Below are positions 9,633-19,241 of a stretch of 33,219 nt of DNA, piece after piece (position 1 is the stretch's first letter; each line of letters begins with the position of its first letter). Source of the stretch: JALOAD01 sp023228995 [NCBI: Candidatus Muiribacterium halophilum] (GTDB lineage: Bacteria; Muiribacteriota; Muiribacteriia; Muiribacteriales); assembly GCA_023228995.1 (NCBI GenBank), contig JALOAD010000040.1:1-33219 (forward strand), given 5' to 3'. Position numbers and translations under genes: made by a program. The notes beneath the pieces were generated by a model. That model saw only the letters and a list, made by a program, of their open reading frames with translations, did no database searches and was not told where the DNA came from.

Positions 9633-9867
9633 AAAATAATATTAAATAAACTTTTATTTATTGTCAATTTTGATTTGTGTAAAATAGATTTTTATAATTT
9701 TTTTCTCTTAATATTAACAGTATAAACTAAAACTATAAACCTAAACAAGTAAAAATCTGAATCGAGCCCAAGGAATAAAGCTAACAAGATCTACAGTGTT
9801 ATAATCATAAAATTAATGCTTTTACGAAAAAATAAACATTATTGCTTTTTATTTTTCAAACAAAAAG

Positions 9868-9964
9868 ATTTTGATTGTATAAATATATCTGACAACAATT
9901 ACGAGAACTCGTTAGAAATTTTTCAATTAAATTAAATCATGTAGAAGTTTTTATAAACAAAAGC
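9868..9964 (-). repeat. Dispersed 100-bp intergenic repeat, copy L2
   Basis: Read on the minus strand this begins GCTTTTGTTTATAAAAACT and continues with CATGATTTAAT, TAATTG, a TTCTCGTAATTGTTGTCAG stretch and ATCAAAATC. The same blocks in the same order occur on the plus strand at 26606-26716. Both are in gene-free DNA. No reading frame is conserved between them. Confidence 0.55.
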
Positions 9965-9978
9965 AAAAAAAAATCTAC

Positions 9979-10085
9979 TCGGTAACTTGAGTGAACGTTG
10001 CGAAGCATTTAATATACGGATGTATTATAAGTGAAGGAAGGTAAAGAGATATTTTACATGGATGTAAAATATCGAATGGTACCGA
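9979..10085. repeat. Structured intergenic element B with a perfect 26-base palindrome
   Basis: TCGGTA at 9979-9984 pairs with TACCGA at 10080-10085. GATATTTTACAT at 10048-10059 pairs exactly with 10062-10073 around a GG centre. The linker has TGAG, GCGAAGCATTT, TATAAG and GAAGGAAGG in the same order as TGAG, ACGAAGTATTT, TATAAA and CAAGGAAG in element A at 2874. The stems share little sequence with element A, while the layout and linkers are similar. Confidence 0.6.
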
Positions 10086-10217
10086 ATAATTATTTTTTTG
10101 CTTTAATGTAATAATAAAAAAATAGGATTTACAATTTCATGTGGTCCGATTAATTAATATATTTTTGATAGAATTAGGAAAGATAAATCTATTTTTGAAG
10201 TTTTTTATTAAATTGAT
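10086..10217. other. Gene-free stretch, no supported feature
   Basis: Homopolymer-rich AT sequence between element B and the recD terminator. I see no reading frame, hairpin or promoter worth calling. The whole interval 9633-10377 has no gene. Confidence 0.5.
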
Positions 10218-10268
10218 AATATAAAAAAAATAAAAACAGATCCCGGCTCAGAATCATGCCGGGATGAC
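10218..10268 (-). terminator. Rho-independent terminator of the HEPN-MNT-recCBD operon
   Basis: On the minus strand ATCCCGGC (10258-10265) pairs with GCCGGGAT (10240-10247) around a ten-base loop. CTG and a run of T broken by one A follow. It lies about 110 bp after the recD stop, is by far the most GC-rich hairpin in the window and has a U-tract only on this strand. The stem sequence also resembles short REP-like palindromes, so it may be a repeat used as a terminator. Confidence 0.7.
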
Positions 10269-10288
10269 ATTATATTAATTTTTGTTTA

Positions 10289-10310
10289 TTTAATCAGAAA
10301 ACTCAATTAT
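10289..10310 (+). repeat. Dispersed motif copy 3 (TTTAATCAGAAAACTCAATT)
   Basis: Matches the consensus TTTAATCAGAGGATTCAATT with three or four changes. It lies between the recD stop and its terminator, so it is not an obvious promoter here. Confidence 0.4.
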
Positions 10311-10377
10311 ACAATATAAACTGTTTTTTTTTAGTTTTTTTTGAATTTTAATAAAACTTGAAGCTTATGAAAATTCT

Positions 10378-12138
10378 TTATAATCCTGAATATCTTGTTA
10401 TTTTCCTTGTTATTGTATTTTTTAATATTTCTTTTTCTGAATATAAACTAAATTTATCTTTAGCTCTTGTTATTGCTGTGTATAATAATTCTTTTGTTGA
10501 AAAATCAGTTTTTCCTGATAAAACAGTTAAAACATTTTCAAATTCTGAGCCTTGTGATTTGTGTATTGTTATTGCAAATGCTGCTTCCCATTGATCAATT
10601 AATCCTAATGATACTGTTTTAACTCCTTTATTATTTGTTATTGTAAATAATGGTTTATCTTCATTTTCATCTAAGTATGTTATTATTCCTGTATCTCCAT
10701 TATATATTTCAAAGTTGTGATAATTTTTACCAATCATTATTGGCATTCCATAAAAATGTTTTTTTGCAGGATTTTTTCTGAATTTTTGGCAGATTTGTTC
10801 ATTGATACTTTCAGTGCCAAATCTACCTTTTTTTATATTGCATAATGTTCTAAATCTATTAAAAGCATTATAGATTTTTTCTGGATTTTCTTCTTTATTT
10901 TCAATGAGTTTTATATAATCAGAATATCCATTTATTACTTTATTTATTATTTCTTCAAGTTGAAGTTTTTCAAAATATTCTATATTATTATTACATTTGC
11001 TTAATAATTGTAAGCTTTCTTTGATATTCATATTGTTAACTGTTATAGCGAGTTTTCCTATTCCAGATTTTGCATCAAATCTATATACTTTTTTTAATAT
11101 TACAATGCTATCTTTTAAATCACTTTTTTTATTATTTAATTTATCTGTATTTTCTTTAATGAATTCTTTTATAAAATCTTTTGTATAATTATCTGCTCCT
11201 CTTCTACATATATCTCCAAAAACTGAACCTGCTTCAACTGATGCAAGCTGATCCATATCGCCTATTAAAACAAGTTGTGTATGTTTATCTAAACCTTTTA
11301 TGAGTTTTGCCATCATTCCAAGATCTATCATTGAAGCTTCATCTACAAAAATAATATCTGCCTGTATTGGATTATTTTCATTATGTTTAAATTCAGTTGT
11401 AAATTTTTTACTTCCTAAAAGTCTATGTATTGTTGTTGCTTCTGTGGGGATTTTATCTAATATTTCTTGTTTTATATTATTTTCTTTAAGAAATTTAACT
11501 GAATTTTGTATTGATTCAGTTATTCTAACTGCTGCTTTTCCAGTTGGTGCACATAATTTTATTTTTAAATTTTCATTATCAATAAGCAATGCACATATTA
11601 TCTTGGCAACTGTTGTTGTTTTTCCAGTTCCTGGACCGCCGGTTATAGCTGTGAATTTATTTCTAAAAACACATATTCCAGCTATTTTTTGCCAATCAAT
11701 TTCTTGTGAATTACCAAATACTTTATCAAATGATTTTGGTAATTCTACTATATTTTTAGAATGTTTTTTTGAATATATATAATTTCTAATAGTTTCTTCA
11801 TATTTTTTTATTTTTTTCATATATATTTTATTATTTTCAATAATTATTGGAGTGTTTTTATTTTTAAAAAATTCACTATTAAAAAAATCTTCTAAATTTA
11901 AATCCAAATCTAAATCAATATTGTTTTTATATTTTAAATCTTTAATAATATTATTTAATTCTTCAATTGGAATACAAGTGTGTCCTTTTTCTCTAAGGTT
12001 ATATGAAAGTAATGATATTATGGTAAATGTTTCATTGAAATAATCTTGATTTTTATTAGCAATAAAATTAGCTGAATATAAATCTATATTTTTAAAAATC
12101 CCAGTTTTCTTGAATATATCAAAAATATTATCTACCAT
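10378..12138 (-). CDS. recD: Exodeoxyribonuclease V alpha subunit RecD
   Basis: A 586-residue SF1B helicase, the 5'-3' motor of RecBCD, which unwinds and degrades double-strand ends and prepares them for recombination. Walker A GGPGTGKT is at residues 167-174, followed by IIFVDEASMIDL (Walker B), LIGDMDQLASVEAGSVFGDI (motif III), AITIHKSQGSEFENVL (motif V) and LYTAITRAKDKF (motif VI). The N-terminal 150 residues match the RecD interaction domain in position. Length is normal for RecD. It is the last gene of the operon, starting 18 bases after the recB stop with a GGGG ribosome site. No lesion was seen. Confidence 0.95.
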   Translation of the reverse strand: MVDNIFDIFKKTGIFKNIDLYSANFIANKNQDYFNETFTIISLLSYNLREKGHTCIPIEELNNIIKDLKYKNNIDLDLDLNLEDFFNSEFFKNKNTPIIIENNKIYMKKIKKYEETIRNYIYSKKHSKNIVELPKSFDKVFGNSQEIDWQKIAGICVFRNKFTAITGGPGTGKTTTVAKIICALLIDNENLKIKLCAPTGKAAVRITESIQNSVKFLKENNIKQEILDKIPTEATTIHRLLGSKKFTTEFKHNENNPIQADIIFVDEASMIDLGMMAKLIKGLDKHTQLVLIGDMDQLASVEAGSVFGDICRRGADNYTKDFIKEFIKENTDKLNNKKSDLKDSIVILKKVYRFDAKSGIGKLAITVNNMNIKESLQLLSKCNNNIEYFEKLQLEEIINKVINGYSDYIKLIENKEENPEKIYNAFNRFRTLCNIKKGRFGTESINEQICQKFRKNPAKKHFYGMPIMIGKNYHNFEIYNGDTGIITYLDENEDKPLFTITNNKGVKTVSLGLIDQWEAAFAITIHKSQGSEFENVLTVLSGKTDFSTKELLYTAITRAKDKFSLYSEKEILKNTITRKITRYSGL

Positions 12139-12156
12139 AAATTCCCCTGTTCTACT

Positions 12157-15100
12157 TTATGTTGTTTTATGTTGTTTTATATTATTTTCATCATTTAACT
12201 TAAATATATTGCTGAACTCTTCAAAAACTTCTGATGACAAATTATCATAAAATATACCAGTTTTACATTTTGGTTTTATTCCTCTTGTAAATAAATAATA
12301 TACTCCACCCCAGTTTTTTTCTTTTGAATAATCTTTTAATTTAAGTGATAAATATTTTTGAATTGCTTCTGAATAAATATAATATTGTAAATTATAATAA
12401 TTTGCTTTCATTGCTTTATTTAAATTCTCTTTTGAATAATCTTCATAACTATATCCAAGACTATTTGTTTTCCAATCAAGTATAAAATATTTATCATCAA
12501 TTCTAAACATTAAATCTATAAATCCAGATATATAACCTGAAAAACCTTCAAAATCTAATTTGTTGAATATATCCGGGCATTTATCTTTATATTTATTGTA
12601 TATATTTCTCAAATGTTCACTTTTTAAATCATTTACTGGAAATACAAAAAAACTTTCTTTAACTATATCTTTGTGATTTATTTCACACAGTCTAAATTTT
12701 TCACCATTATGAAAGATTTCTGTATTTAAAACATTATGAATATTTTCTGAAAGTTTCTCAAAAATCCATTCTTCATTCCAACCATATTTTTTCATTACAA
12801 TTTCAACATTATTTCTGATAATTTCTGAATTTGAATTAAAAGATATATTTTCTAAAATCTCATGAACAGCAGTTCCAGCAAGCGGACCTTTTGGCAAATC
12901 AAATACTGTTTTTTCTGTTCTATCTTCAAGCAAAGAATCTTTTTGATATTCAACTTTTTCATGTTCAATATTAAATATTAGACCTGAAAAACTTGTTGTT
13001 CTTCTGTTTTCTATATTTCTTTGCTTAAATTTTCTATATTCAAAATCTTTTTTTTCTGATTTTTTGACATTTAAAGGATTAATATCAAAAAATTTGTCTA
13101 TAATGTTTATTTTTATTGAATTATTACATTCTTTAGCAAGTTTATTTAGAGAATTTATATAATCATCTGATTTAATATTAGAATTTTTACTATGTATATC
13201 AAAATCATCCGCTTTTTTTTTCATAAATGAATAATTAAACAGATAATTAGCAGGAGAAAGGTGATTATTCATATAATCTGGTATATATACAAAAAGTCTT
13301 GAAACAGCTCTTGTTACAGCAACATAAAAAAGCCTTATACTTTCCTCAAATTCATCTTCCAATTGATTTTTTTTTATTGATTCTTTTCTATCATTAATTA
13401 AAGCAAGCTCGATTTTTTTAGTAATTTTATTGTGAGCAATCGGATATTCTACTTTATCAATATTAAAACATTTTTGCCATGCTGAAAGATAAAATACAAC
13501 TTTATATTGCAAACCTTTACTTTTATGAATTGAAATTATCCTAACAGCATTTTCATCGCTTTCAATCTTTTGTTCATTTTCTTTATCTTTACCTTCATTT
13601 ATCTTTTTAATAAATTCTTTGATAAAAGCTGATATACTCATACCTTTATTGTAAATATCCAATACAATAAGTTCTTCAAGATGTTTGAAATTTGTTATAT
13701 TTCTTTCTGAATTATCTCTTTTTAAAAGATTTTCAATAAAAAAGAACTTTTTATCTAAAAATGCAATAGCTCTGCTAATTCCCCATTTATTATAAATTGA
13801 ATTTGCTTCTACAAAAAATTCAGTATATTCAGATATTTTATTGTCATTACAATTTATTACTTCTCTTTCAAAAATCATACTTGTACCTAATGCCTTTTTT
13901 ACGCTTGAAAACGAATTTGGTTCTTTAATAGCAATAAAAATATCTTTCATATCCGATGCAATTATACTTGAATAAACACTTTCATTAGAATATATTACCG
14001 AAGGTATATTTAATTTTGTAAGCTGATTTTTTATTTCTTTAGCTTCGTAATTTGACCTTACAATAACACCAATATCAGAATTTTTAAAATTTCTATTTCC
14101 GATTTTCACTTTATCTTTATTAGCATTATCAAGAAGTTTTGTAATATCATGAAGAAAATTATTTATTACAAAAGTTAAGCTATCATCTTTATTAACAGAT
14201 TTATTTTTTTCTCCATCTTTTATAAAGTTAATAGTACAGAAATTATCCTGAAACTCTTTAATTTCAGAATAAAATATTTCTTCATTTTCTTTTTCATCTC
14301 CAGGATGAAGTACTTTTGTATATTCAAGTTCTTTATTATAAAAAGGACTTTCACCTGAAAAAATTGTATTAATACTTTCAATAATACCTTTTTCAGATCT
14401 AAAATTTTTATCAAGCGTATATTGAAAATCAGAGTTTTTTCTAGCTTGAATATAACTATATATATCAGCTCCTCTGAATTTATATATAGATTGCTTTGGA
14501 TCACCTATCATAAAACAAGTTTTATTTTTACTTCCGAAAAATAATTTTTTAAATATTGTATATTGCATAATATCTGTATCCTGAAATTCATCTACAAGAA
14601 CTGCTTTATATTTTTTAGAAATTATTTCTCTGAAAGTTTCAGAATCAAGATTTTCATAAGTCTGTTGTATCATATCATCAAAAGTAATAATTCCATCTTT
14701 TTTCTTTCTTTCAACAAGTTTTTTTCTTATATATTTAACAAAATTACTTATAAAAATATCTTTTAAATCTATAATTTTTGAATTAAACTCTTTAAATTTA
14801 TCTAATAAATTCTGAGCATATTCAAAAAATACATTTTGGGGTATATCAACAGAGTTTTTTGTTTTAGAACTTTCCATTTTTTGAATTGTAAAAAGTTCTA
14901 ATTTATCAAATTTGGTTTCAAAAACATCATGCTTATTTGCTTTTATTTTTAAAAGATCATTTTCAATATTATCAAGATATTTTGAAAGATTTTTATTATA
15001 TATATTACCATTTAACTTTGTATTATATATTAATTTGATTATTTCTTCTTTTTTCCCATTAATCTGATTTAACATTTTTTCAGATAATTCAATGATGTTT

Positions 15101-15681
15101 TTAGAAATATCTAAAATATTATCAAATTCTAATTTTGAATGTTTTAATTTTATATTTATAGAAGAATTAACAATTTTATGATTGGGTAATTTTAATATAT
15201 TATTGATTGATAAATTTTTCTTAAGAAAACTTGCTGTTAATGTTGTGCTATCTATAAAATTATCTCTATAAAAATCATATATAAGCTCATTAATTATAAT
15301 TTCATCACTTCCAATTTCAGCATCAAAATCAGTTTTACTTTCAAATGAATTTTCAATAAGAGTTTTTCTGCAAAAACCATGTATTGTAAAAATATTAGCT
15401 TCATCAAACATTCTTAAAGCATTTTTTGCTCTTTTATATTCAGCACTTTCATTATGCATTTCTTTATTAACAAAACATTTCAAATTGCTTTTTATTCTTT
15501 CTCTAAGTTCATTAGTAGCATTATCAGTAAAAGTAACAACAAGTATTTCTTTAACATCAACACCTTTTTTTATAAGCTTTTCATAAATTCCTGAAATATT
15601 ATAAGTTTTACCAGTACCAGCTGAAGCTTCTATAACAATAGTTTTATTAAAATCAATATTATCAATATTAAATTTATTCAT
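12157..15681 (-). CDS. recB: Exodeoxyribonuclease V beta subunit RecB
   Basis: A 1174-residue UvrD-like 3'-5' helicase with C-terminal nuclease. Walker A ASAGTGKT is at 19-26, then VLVDEFQDTDIMQY (II), GDPKQSIYKFRGADIYSY (III), DKNFRS (IV), ISIHKSKGLQYKVVFYLS (V) and LFYVAVTRA (VI). The nuclease domain shows GTAVHEILENI and GFIDLMFRIDDKYFILDWKT near residue 1070, with the catalytic Asp and DxK, then LQYYIYSEA. All motifs are intact, so nuclease and helicase should be active. The start overlaps the recC stop by eight bases. A 10-bp tandem duplication at 12161-12180 supplies the last codons (KQHKTT). Confidence 0.96.
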   Translation of the reverse strand: MNKFNIDNIDFNKTIVIEASAGTGKTYNISGIYEKLIKKGVDVKEILVVTFTDNATNELRERIKSNLKCFVNKEMHNESAEYKRAKNALRMFDEANIFTIHGFCRKTLIENSFESKTDFDAEIGSDEIIINELIYDFYRDNFIDSTTLTASFLKKNLSINNILKLPNHKIVNSSINIKLKHSKLEFDNILDISKNIIELSEKMLNQINGKKEEIIKLIYNTKLNGNIYNKNLSKYLDNIENDLLKIKANKHDVFETKFDKLELFTIQKMESSKTKNSVDIPQNVFFEYAQNLLDKFKEFNSKIIDLKDIFISNFVKYIRKKLVERKKKDGIITFDDMIQQTYENLDSETFREIISKKYKAVLVDEFQDTDIMQYTIFKKLFFGSKNKTCFMIGDPKQSIYKFRGADIYSYIQARKNSDFQYTLDKNFRSEKGIIESINTIFSGESPFYNKELEYTKVLHPGDEKENEEIFYSEIKEFQDNFCTINFIKDGEKNKSVNKDDSLTFVINNFLHDITKLLDNANKDKVKIGNRNFKNSDIGVIVRSNYEAKEIKNQLTKLNIPSVIYSNESVYSSIIASDMKDIFIAIKEPNSFSSVKKALGTSMIFEREVINCNDNKISEYTEFFVEANSIYNKWGISRAIAFLDKKFFFIENLLKRDNSERNITNFKHLEELIVLDIYNKGMSISAFIKEFIKKINEGKDKENEQKIESDENAVRIISIHKSKGLQYKVVFYLSAWQKCFNIDKVEYPIAHNKITKKIELALINDRKESIKKNQLEDEFEESIRLFYVAVTRAVSRLFVYIPDYMNNHLSPANYLFNYSFMKKKADDFDIHSKNSNIKSDDYINSLNKLAKECNNSIKINIIDKFFDINPLNVKKSEKKDFEYRKFKQRNIENRRTTSFSGLIFNIEHEKVEYQKDSLLEDRTEKTVFDLPKGPLAGTAVHEILENISFNSNSEIIRNNVEIVMKKYGWNEEWIFEKLSENIHNVLNTEIFHNGEKFRLCEINHKDIVKESFFVFPVNDLKSEHLRNIYNKYKDKCPDIFNKLDFEGFSGYISGFIDLMFRIDDKYFILDWKTNSLGYSYEDYSKENLNKAMKANYYNLQYYIYSEAIQKYLSLKLKDYSKEKNWGGVYYLFTRGIKPKCKTGIFYDNLSSEVFEEFSNIFKLNDENNIKQHKTT

Positions 15682-18600
15682 TTTCCACTTCCATACTCTT
15701 AATAAATTCAGAGATTTTTTTATAACATTCCCAGTAAATCTTGTTTTCTTCTAATTCAAAAGGATTAGAATCTTTATAAATAAATTTAAATTCAAAATCA
15801 TCTACAATTGAAAAATTAAATTTATCTGATTTAAGTTTAGATATTGCACTTTTTTTGCAATCTTCTTCAGATTTATCTTTTTTAAATCTATCATAATAAG
15901 ATAAAAAAGCCTCTGAAAATAAAGGAATATTAAAACTCTGACCTTTAATAAAAAGATTAATTATATAATCAAAACAATCTTTAACAATATCATTATATTC
16001 AAAACTAGTCTTTTTAATATTATAATCATTTATTGAATAAAGCACTGTTTTTTTAGGTTTTTGACTTAGTTTTGAAGCTATTATATGACTTATAAAAGCT
16101 TGTAAAAAATATTTACCTTTAAAGCTAGAAAATGTTATAAATTGATTTTCATCTTGAATAATATTAAAATCACCTTCAAAATTAAATCCTGAATCTGTCT
16201 GAAAATTCAAAATTGTTTTTGTTTTATTCTCAGAATAAGTCAAATCAAATAATTCTTTAATAATTTCATATTCTTTTTCAAAATCAATCTTACCAAAATT
16301 ATTAACTGGTAAAATTCCAGAAAACTTCAATATTTTATAAATATCAGATTTATTATTACTTTTTTCAAGTTCAGAATAAATCTTTGACCTGATAAAATAT
16401 CTTTCAAGATTATCAATTTTATATTGTTCAAATTCATCATCAAAATTAGCATTATTATAATCATATATATTTAAAATTTTTTTAACAAAATATATAATAG
16501 GTTCTTTATAAAAAGATAATATATCAGAAATATCAAAATCAATTTTTTCACATAATTCTCTTTGCTTAAACTTGAAACTTTCATTGATAACATTATCTCT
16601 TTTAAGGCATATATCAAAATTTTTACTAGAATATGAATAAAGCATATTCTCTTTATTAAAATAAATTGAATGAAATCCATGAAGTCTATGTTCAATCCAA
16701 ACATTATCCAAAATTTTATTATTAACACCATGATAATAATCTTTAATATAATCAATAAATATACTTACAAGGACAGAAGGTTCTTTTTTACTATTATCTT
16801 TTTCACTCTGACCATTATATGAAATATAAAGTTTATCTCTCACACTCATTATTGTTTCAAGGAAAAGATACATATCACTCTTTCTTTTGGAACGATCTCC
16901 AACTTTTGGTTTTTCTCTCACAAGATCAAATTCAAGTTTTTTTTCTTTACCAGGAAAGGAATCAATATTCATACCAAGAAGACAAATTACTTTAAACGGA
17001 ATACTTCTCATAGGTAACATAGAGGAAAATGTTATACCATCAGACAAAAAACCTTTAGATGAAAGAGAATTTTTAAATTGTCTTTTTAGAAATGTTCTAA
17101 TAATATCAAAGCTAATTTTTTCATTAAAGTCTGAAAGTTTCTGAATATTATTTTCACCACATAAAATATCAATATTATTTATAAGAATATTAAATTTTGA
17201 AATATCTTGTGAATTATCTTGAAGTTTTTTGATTATTTCATAAAAAAGAAATCCCCATTGTTCAATAGTATTTTTAAAATTAGATTTTGAGGATAAATCT
17301 TCAAGAAAATCAATAAAAGCAGCAAAATTACCAGCAATTAAAGCATATTCACCCTCAATATAAGGATAAGAAGTAACTTCATCCCATAACACTTCCTCAC
17401 AATCAGAAAAATACCCTGTAATAAGTCTTTTTATACCATGTTTCCATGAATTAAAAAAATCATCATCAAAACCAAATCTAATATTAAGTTCTGCAATCCA
17501 ATATCTAATAATTTCAACTGATTTTTCATCAAAACCAAAACTTTGCATTATAATAGGTCTTTCCATAATAGAAAGAACATCAGAAACAGTAAATTTACTC
17601 GTAGCTTTTTCAATAATTTCAAGAAAAGTTGAAATAATAGGGTCTTCTTCACTCAAAGCAACATCTGATATAGAATATGAAATTTTATTATCAAAATAAA
17701 AATCAGAAAAAACACTATCAATAAGCTGACTATATTGATGAATATCAGGTGCCATAACAATAATATCAGAAGGATGAATATCGCTATTATTATCAAGAAC
17801 ATCAAGAATAAAATCTTTAAGAACTTCAAGCTCTCTTCTTATACCATGACAAGAATTTATAATAATAGAATTATCACTTTCTTTAAATACAAATTCACTC
17901 TTATTACCTTGGGACAAAGTAGAAATATCATGTTGAATACAATGAAGAAGATTATCTCTTTTTATATCAATACTATCTAAATTATCAGAAATCTCATCTG
18001 AAAACTCCAGAATTTGAGAAAAAAACTCTCTTCCCATAGAACCAAATTCAGCTAAAAGACTATTACCAATATAAAAATGAAGTTCGTTTTCTTGAAGGTT
18101 GTCAATGCCAGTTATTTTTGCAGCTTGAAGAAATTTTTTAGCAGATTCTTTTCTGCTAACAATATCAATCCAGTATTCAGTACATGGATTCATAAGAAAT
18201 AAATGAACTTCACATACAGTTGAAATCTGTTCAAAAACTTTAAGAAAATAAGGCGGTAAAATAGAAACACCAAAAATATAAATTTTGTCAGGAAAATCAT
18301 CAGGAAGACTCAGATTTGAAAAGTTATTACAAATCTCATAAAAAACATCAGATTTATCATAAAGATCTTCAGGCATAATTCTTTTATAAAGCTCAAACTG
18401 TCTTTCAAACTCATCTTTTTTATCTAAAAAAAGTTTTCTAAACTTATCAATATCACCATGCTTAAAACTACGAATAAGATCTGGACGAAAAAGCTGATAG
18501 TTTTCAAATATCTCAGATAAAACCGAAGAAATTTTAAAAAGTCGAGTTTCAAAATCACCAACATAATCAAAAATCTCTTTAAAAATACCATTTGGATTTT

Positions 18601-18919
18601 TTTCTCTTTCATCCATAAGTACATTCATTATCCTAAATGCATTAACCTTGCCAGATATCAGTTCAGGTTTATATTTATCACCAAAAACACCATTAAAGAA
18701 TTTTTCAATAAAAGCATTAGGAAACATAAATTCCACATTTGTAAAAATCCCATTAATTTCAGCAGATTTCCTTGTTATCCATCTTGCCATACCTTGAGAT
18801 TGAACAATAACAACATCTTTTTTAAAAGGATCTGATTTTGAACTCATATAAGTTTGAGAAAATATCTGAATTAATTCTTCAAGCTTTGTCCTTTCATATA
18901 AAAAAAGTTTAGTATTCAT
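15674..18919 (-). CDS. recC: Exodeoxyribonuclease V gamma subunit RecC
   Basis: A 1081-residue RecC, the Chi-recognising, strand-splitting scaffold of RecBCD. VVIVQSQGMARWITRK and NVEFMFPNAFIEKFF near the N-terminus are the family signature. The central PMRSIPFKVICLLGMN, then FDLVREKPKVGDRSKRKSD, YLFLETIMSVRDKLYISYNG and PSVLVSIF, is the conserved block around the inactivated helicase core. Length is typical. It starts 16 bases after the MNT gene stop with an AGAGGG site, so it is transcribed with the HEPN/MNT pair. Chi recognition by this version cannot be read from sequence. Confidence 0.95.
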   Translation of the reverse strand: MNTKLFLYERTKLEELIQIFSQTYMSSKSDPFKKDVVIVQSQGMARWITRKSAEINGIFTNVEFMFPNAFIEKFFNGVFGDKYKPELISGKVNAFRIMNVLMDEREKNPNGIFKEIFDYVGDFETRLFKISSVLSEIFENYQLFRPDLIRSFKHGDIDKFRKLFLDKKDEFERQFELYKRIMPEDLYDKSDVFYEICNNFSNLSLPDDFPDKIYIFGVSILPPYFLKVFEQISTVCEVHLFLMNPCTEYWIDIVSRKESAKKFLQAAKITGIDNLQENELHFYIGNSLLAEFGSMGREFFSQILEFSDEISDNLDSIDIKRDNLLHCIQHDISTLSQGNKSEFVFKESDNSIIINSCHGIRRELEVLKDFILDVLDNNSDIHPSDIIVMAPDIHQYSQLIDSVFSDFYFDNKISYSISDVALSEEDPIISTFLEIIEKATSKFTVSDVLSIMERPIIMQSFGFDEKSVEIIRYWIAELNIRFGFDDDFFNSWKHGIKRLITGYFSDCEEVLWDEVTSYPYIEGEYALIAGNFAAFIDFLEDLSSKSNFKNTIEQWGFLFYEIIKKLQDNSQDISKFNILINNIDILCGENNIQKLSDFNEKISFDIIRTFLKRQFKNSLSSKGFLSDGITFSSMLPMRSIPFKVICLLGMNIDSFPGKEKKLEFDLVREKPKVGDRSKRKSDMYLFLETIMSVRDKLYISYNGQSEKDNSKKEPSVLVSIFIDYIKDYYHGVNNKILDNVWIEHRLHGFHSIYFNKENMLYSYSSKNFDICLKRDNVINESFKFKQRELCEKIDFDISDILSFYKEPIIYFVKKILNIYDYNNANFDDEFEQYKIDNLERYFIRSKIYSELEKSNNKSDIYKILKFSGILPVNNFGKIDFEKEYEIIKELFDLTYSENKTKTILNFQTDSGFNFEGDFNIIQDENQFITFSSFKGKYFLQAFISHIIASKLSQKPKKTVLYSINDYNIKKTSFEYNDIVKDCFDYIINLFIKGQSFNIPLFSEAFLSYYDRFKKDKSEEDCKKSAISKLKSDKFNFSIVDDFEFKFIYKDSNPFELEENKIYWECYKKISEFIKSMEVENE

Positions 18920-18935
18920 GAAATTTTAAACCCTC

Positions 18936-19238
18936 TTATTTTTGAAATATAATCTTTCCAACTCTATCAATGTGTTCAATCAAATCAGAATTATCTATAT
19001 TGGAATAAATTGATATATCAAATTTATAAATCAAATTCAATTCATCAATATCATCCATAATAGAATACAGTAAATCTACCTTCAAATTTTCACCAATAAT
19101 TGTAATATCAATATCTGAACCATTCTTATAATTTCCTTTAGCTCTAGAACCATAAAGTATAACTTTTGATATATTACTATGTTTTCTAAATATATTTTCA
19201 AGATTTTCAAAAATCTTCTCATCAATCCCATATTCCAT
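18936..19238 (-). CDS. Minimal nucleotidyltransferase (MNT), antitoxin-type
   Basis: A 100-residue nucleotidyltransferase of the HI0073 / MNT family. The fingerprint ILYGSRAKGNYKNGSDIDI has GSRAKG at 30-35 and the metal-binding Asp42 and Asp44; a third acidic position is in FDISIY near 74. In known HEPN/MNT pairs the MNT protein neutralises the HEPN ribonuclease, in several cases by AMP-ylating it. The gene lies three bases after the HEPN stop and 16 bases before recC. The catalytic residues are present, so it should be active. Confidence 0.9.
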   Translation of the reverse strand: MEYGIDEKIFENLENIFRKHSNISKVILYGSRAKGNYKNGSDIDITIIGENLKVDLLYSIMDDIDELNLIYKFDISIYSNIDNSDLIEHIDRVGKIIFQK

Positions 19239-19241
19239 AAT

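Noticed and set aside
9633-9867. Possible small genes upstream of the membrane protein
   Set aside because: No frame longer than a few codons with a ribosome site; composition is not coding-like.
10358-12043. Open plus-strand frames opposite recD
   Set aside because: They are antisense shadows of a gene with all RecD motifs; no ribosome sites and no recognisable protein.
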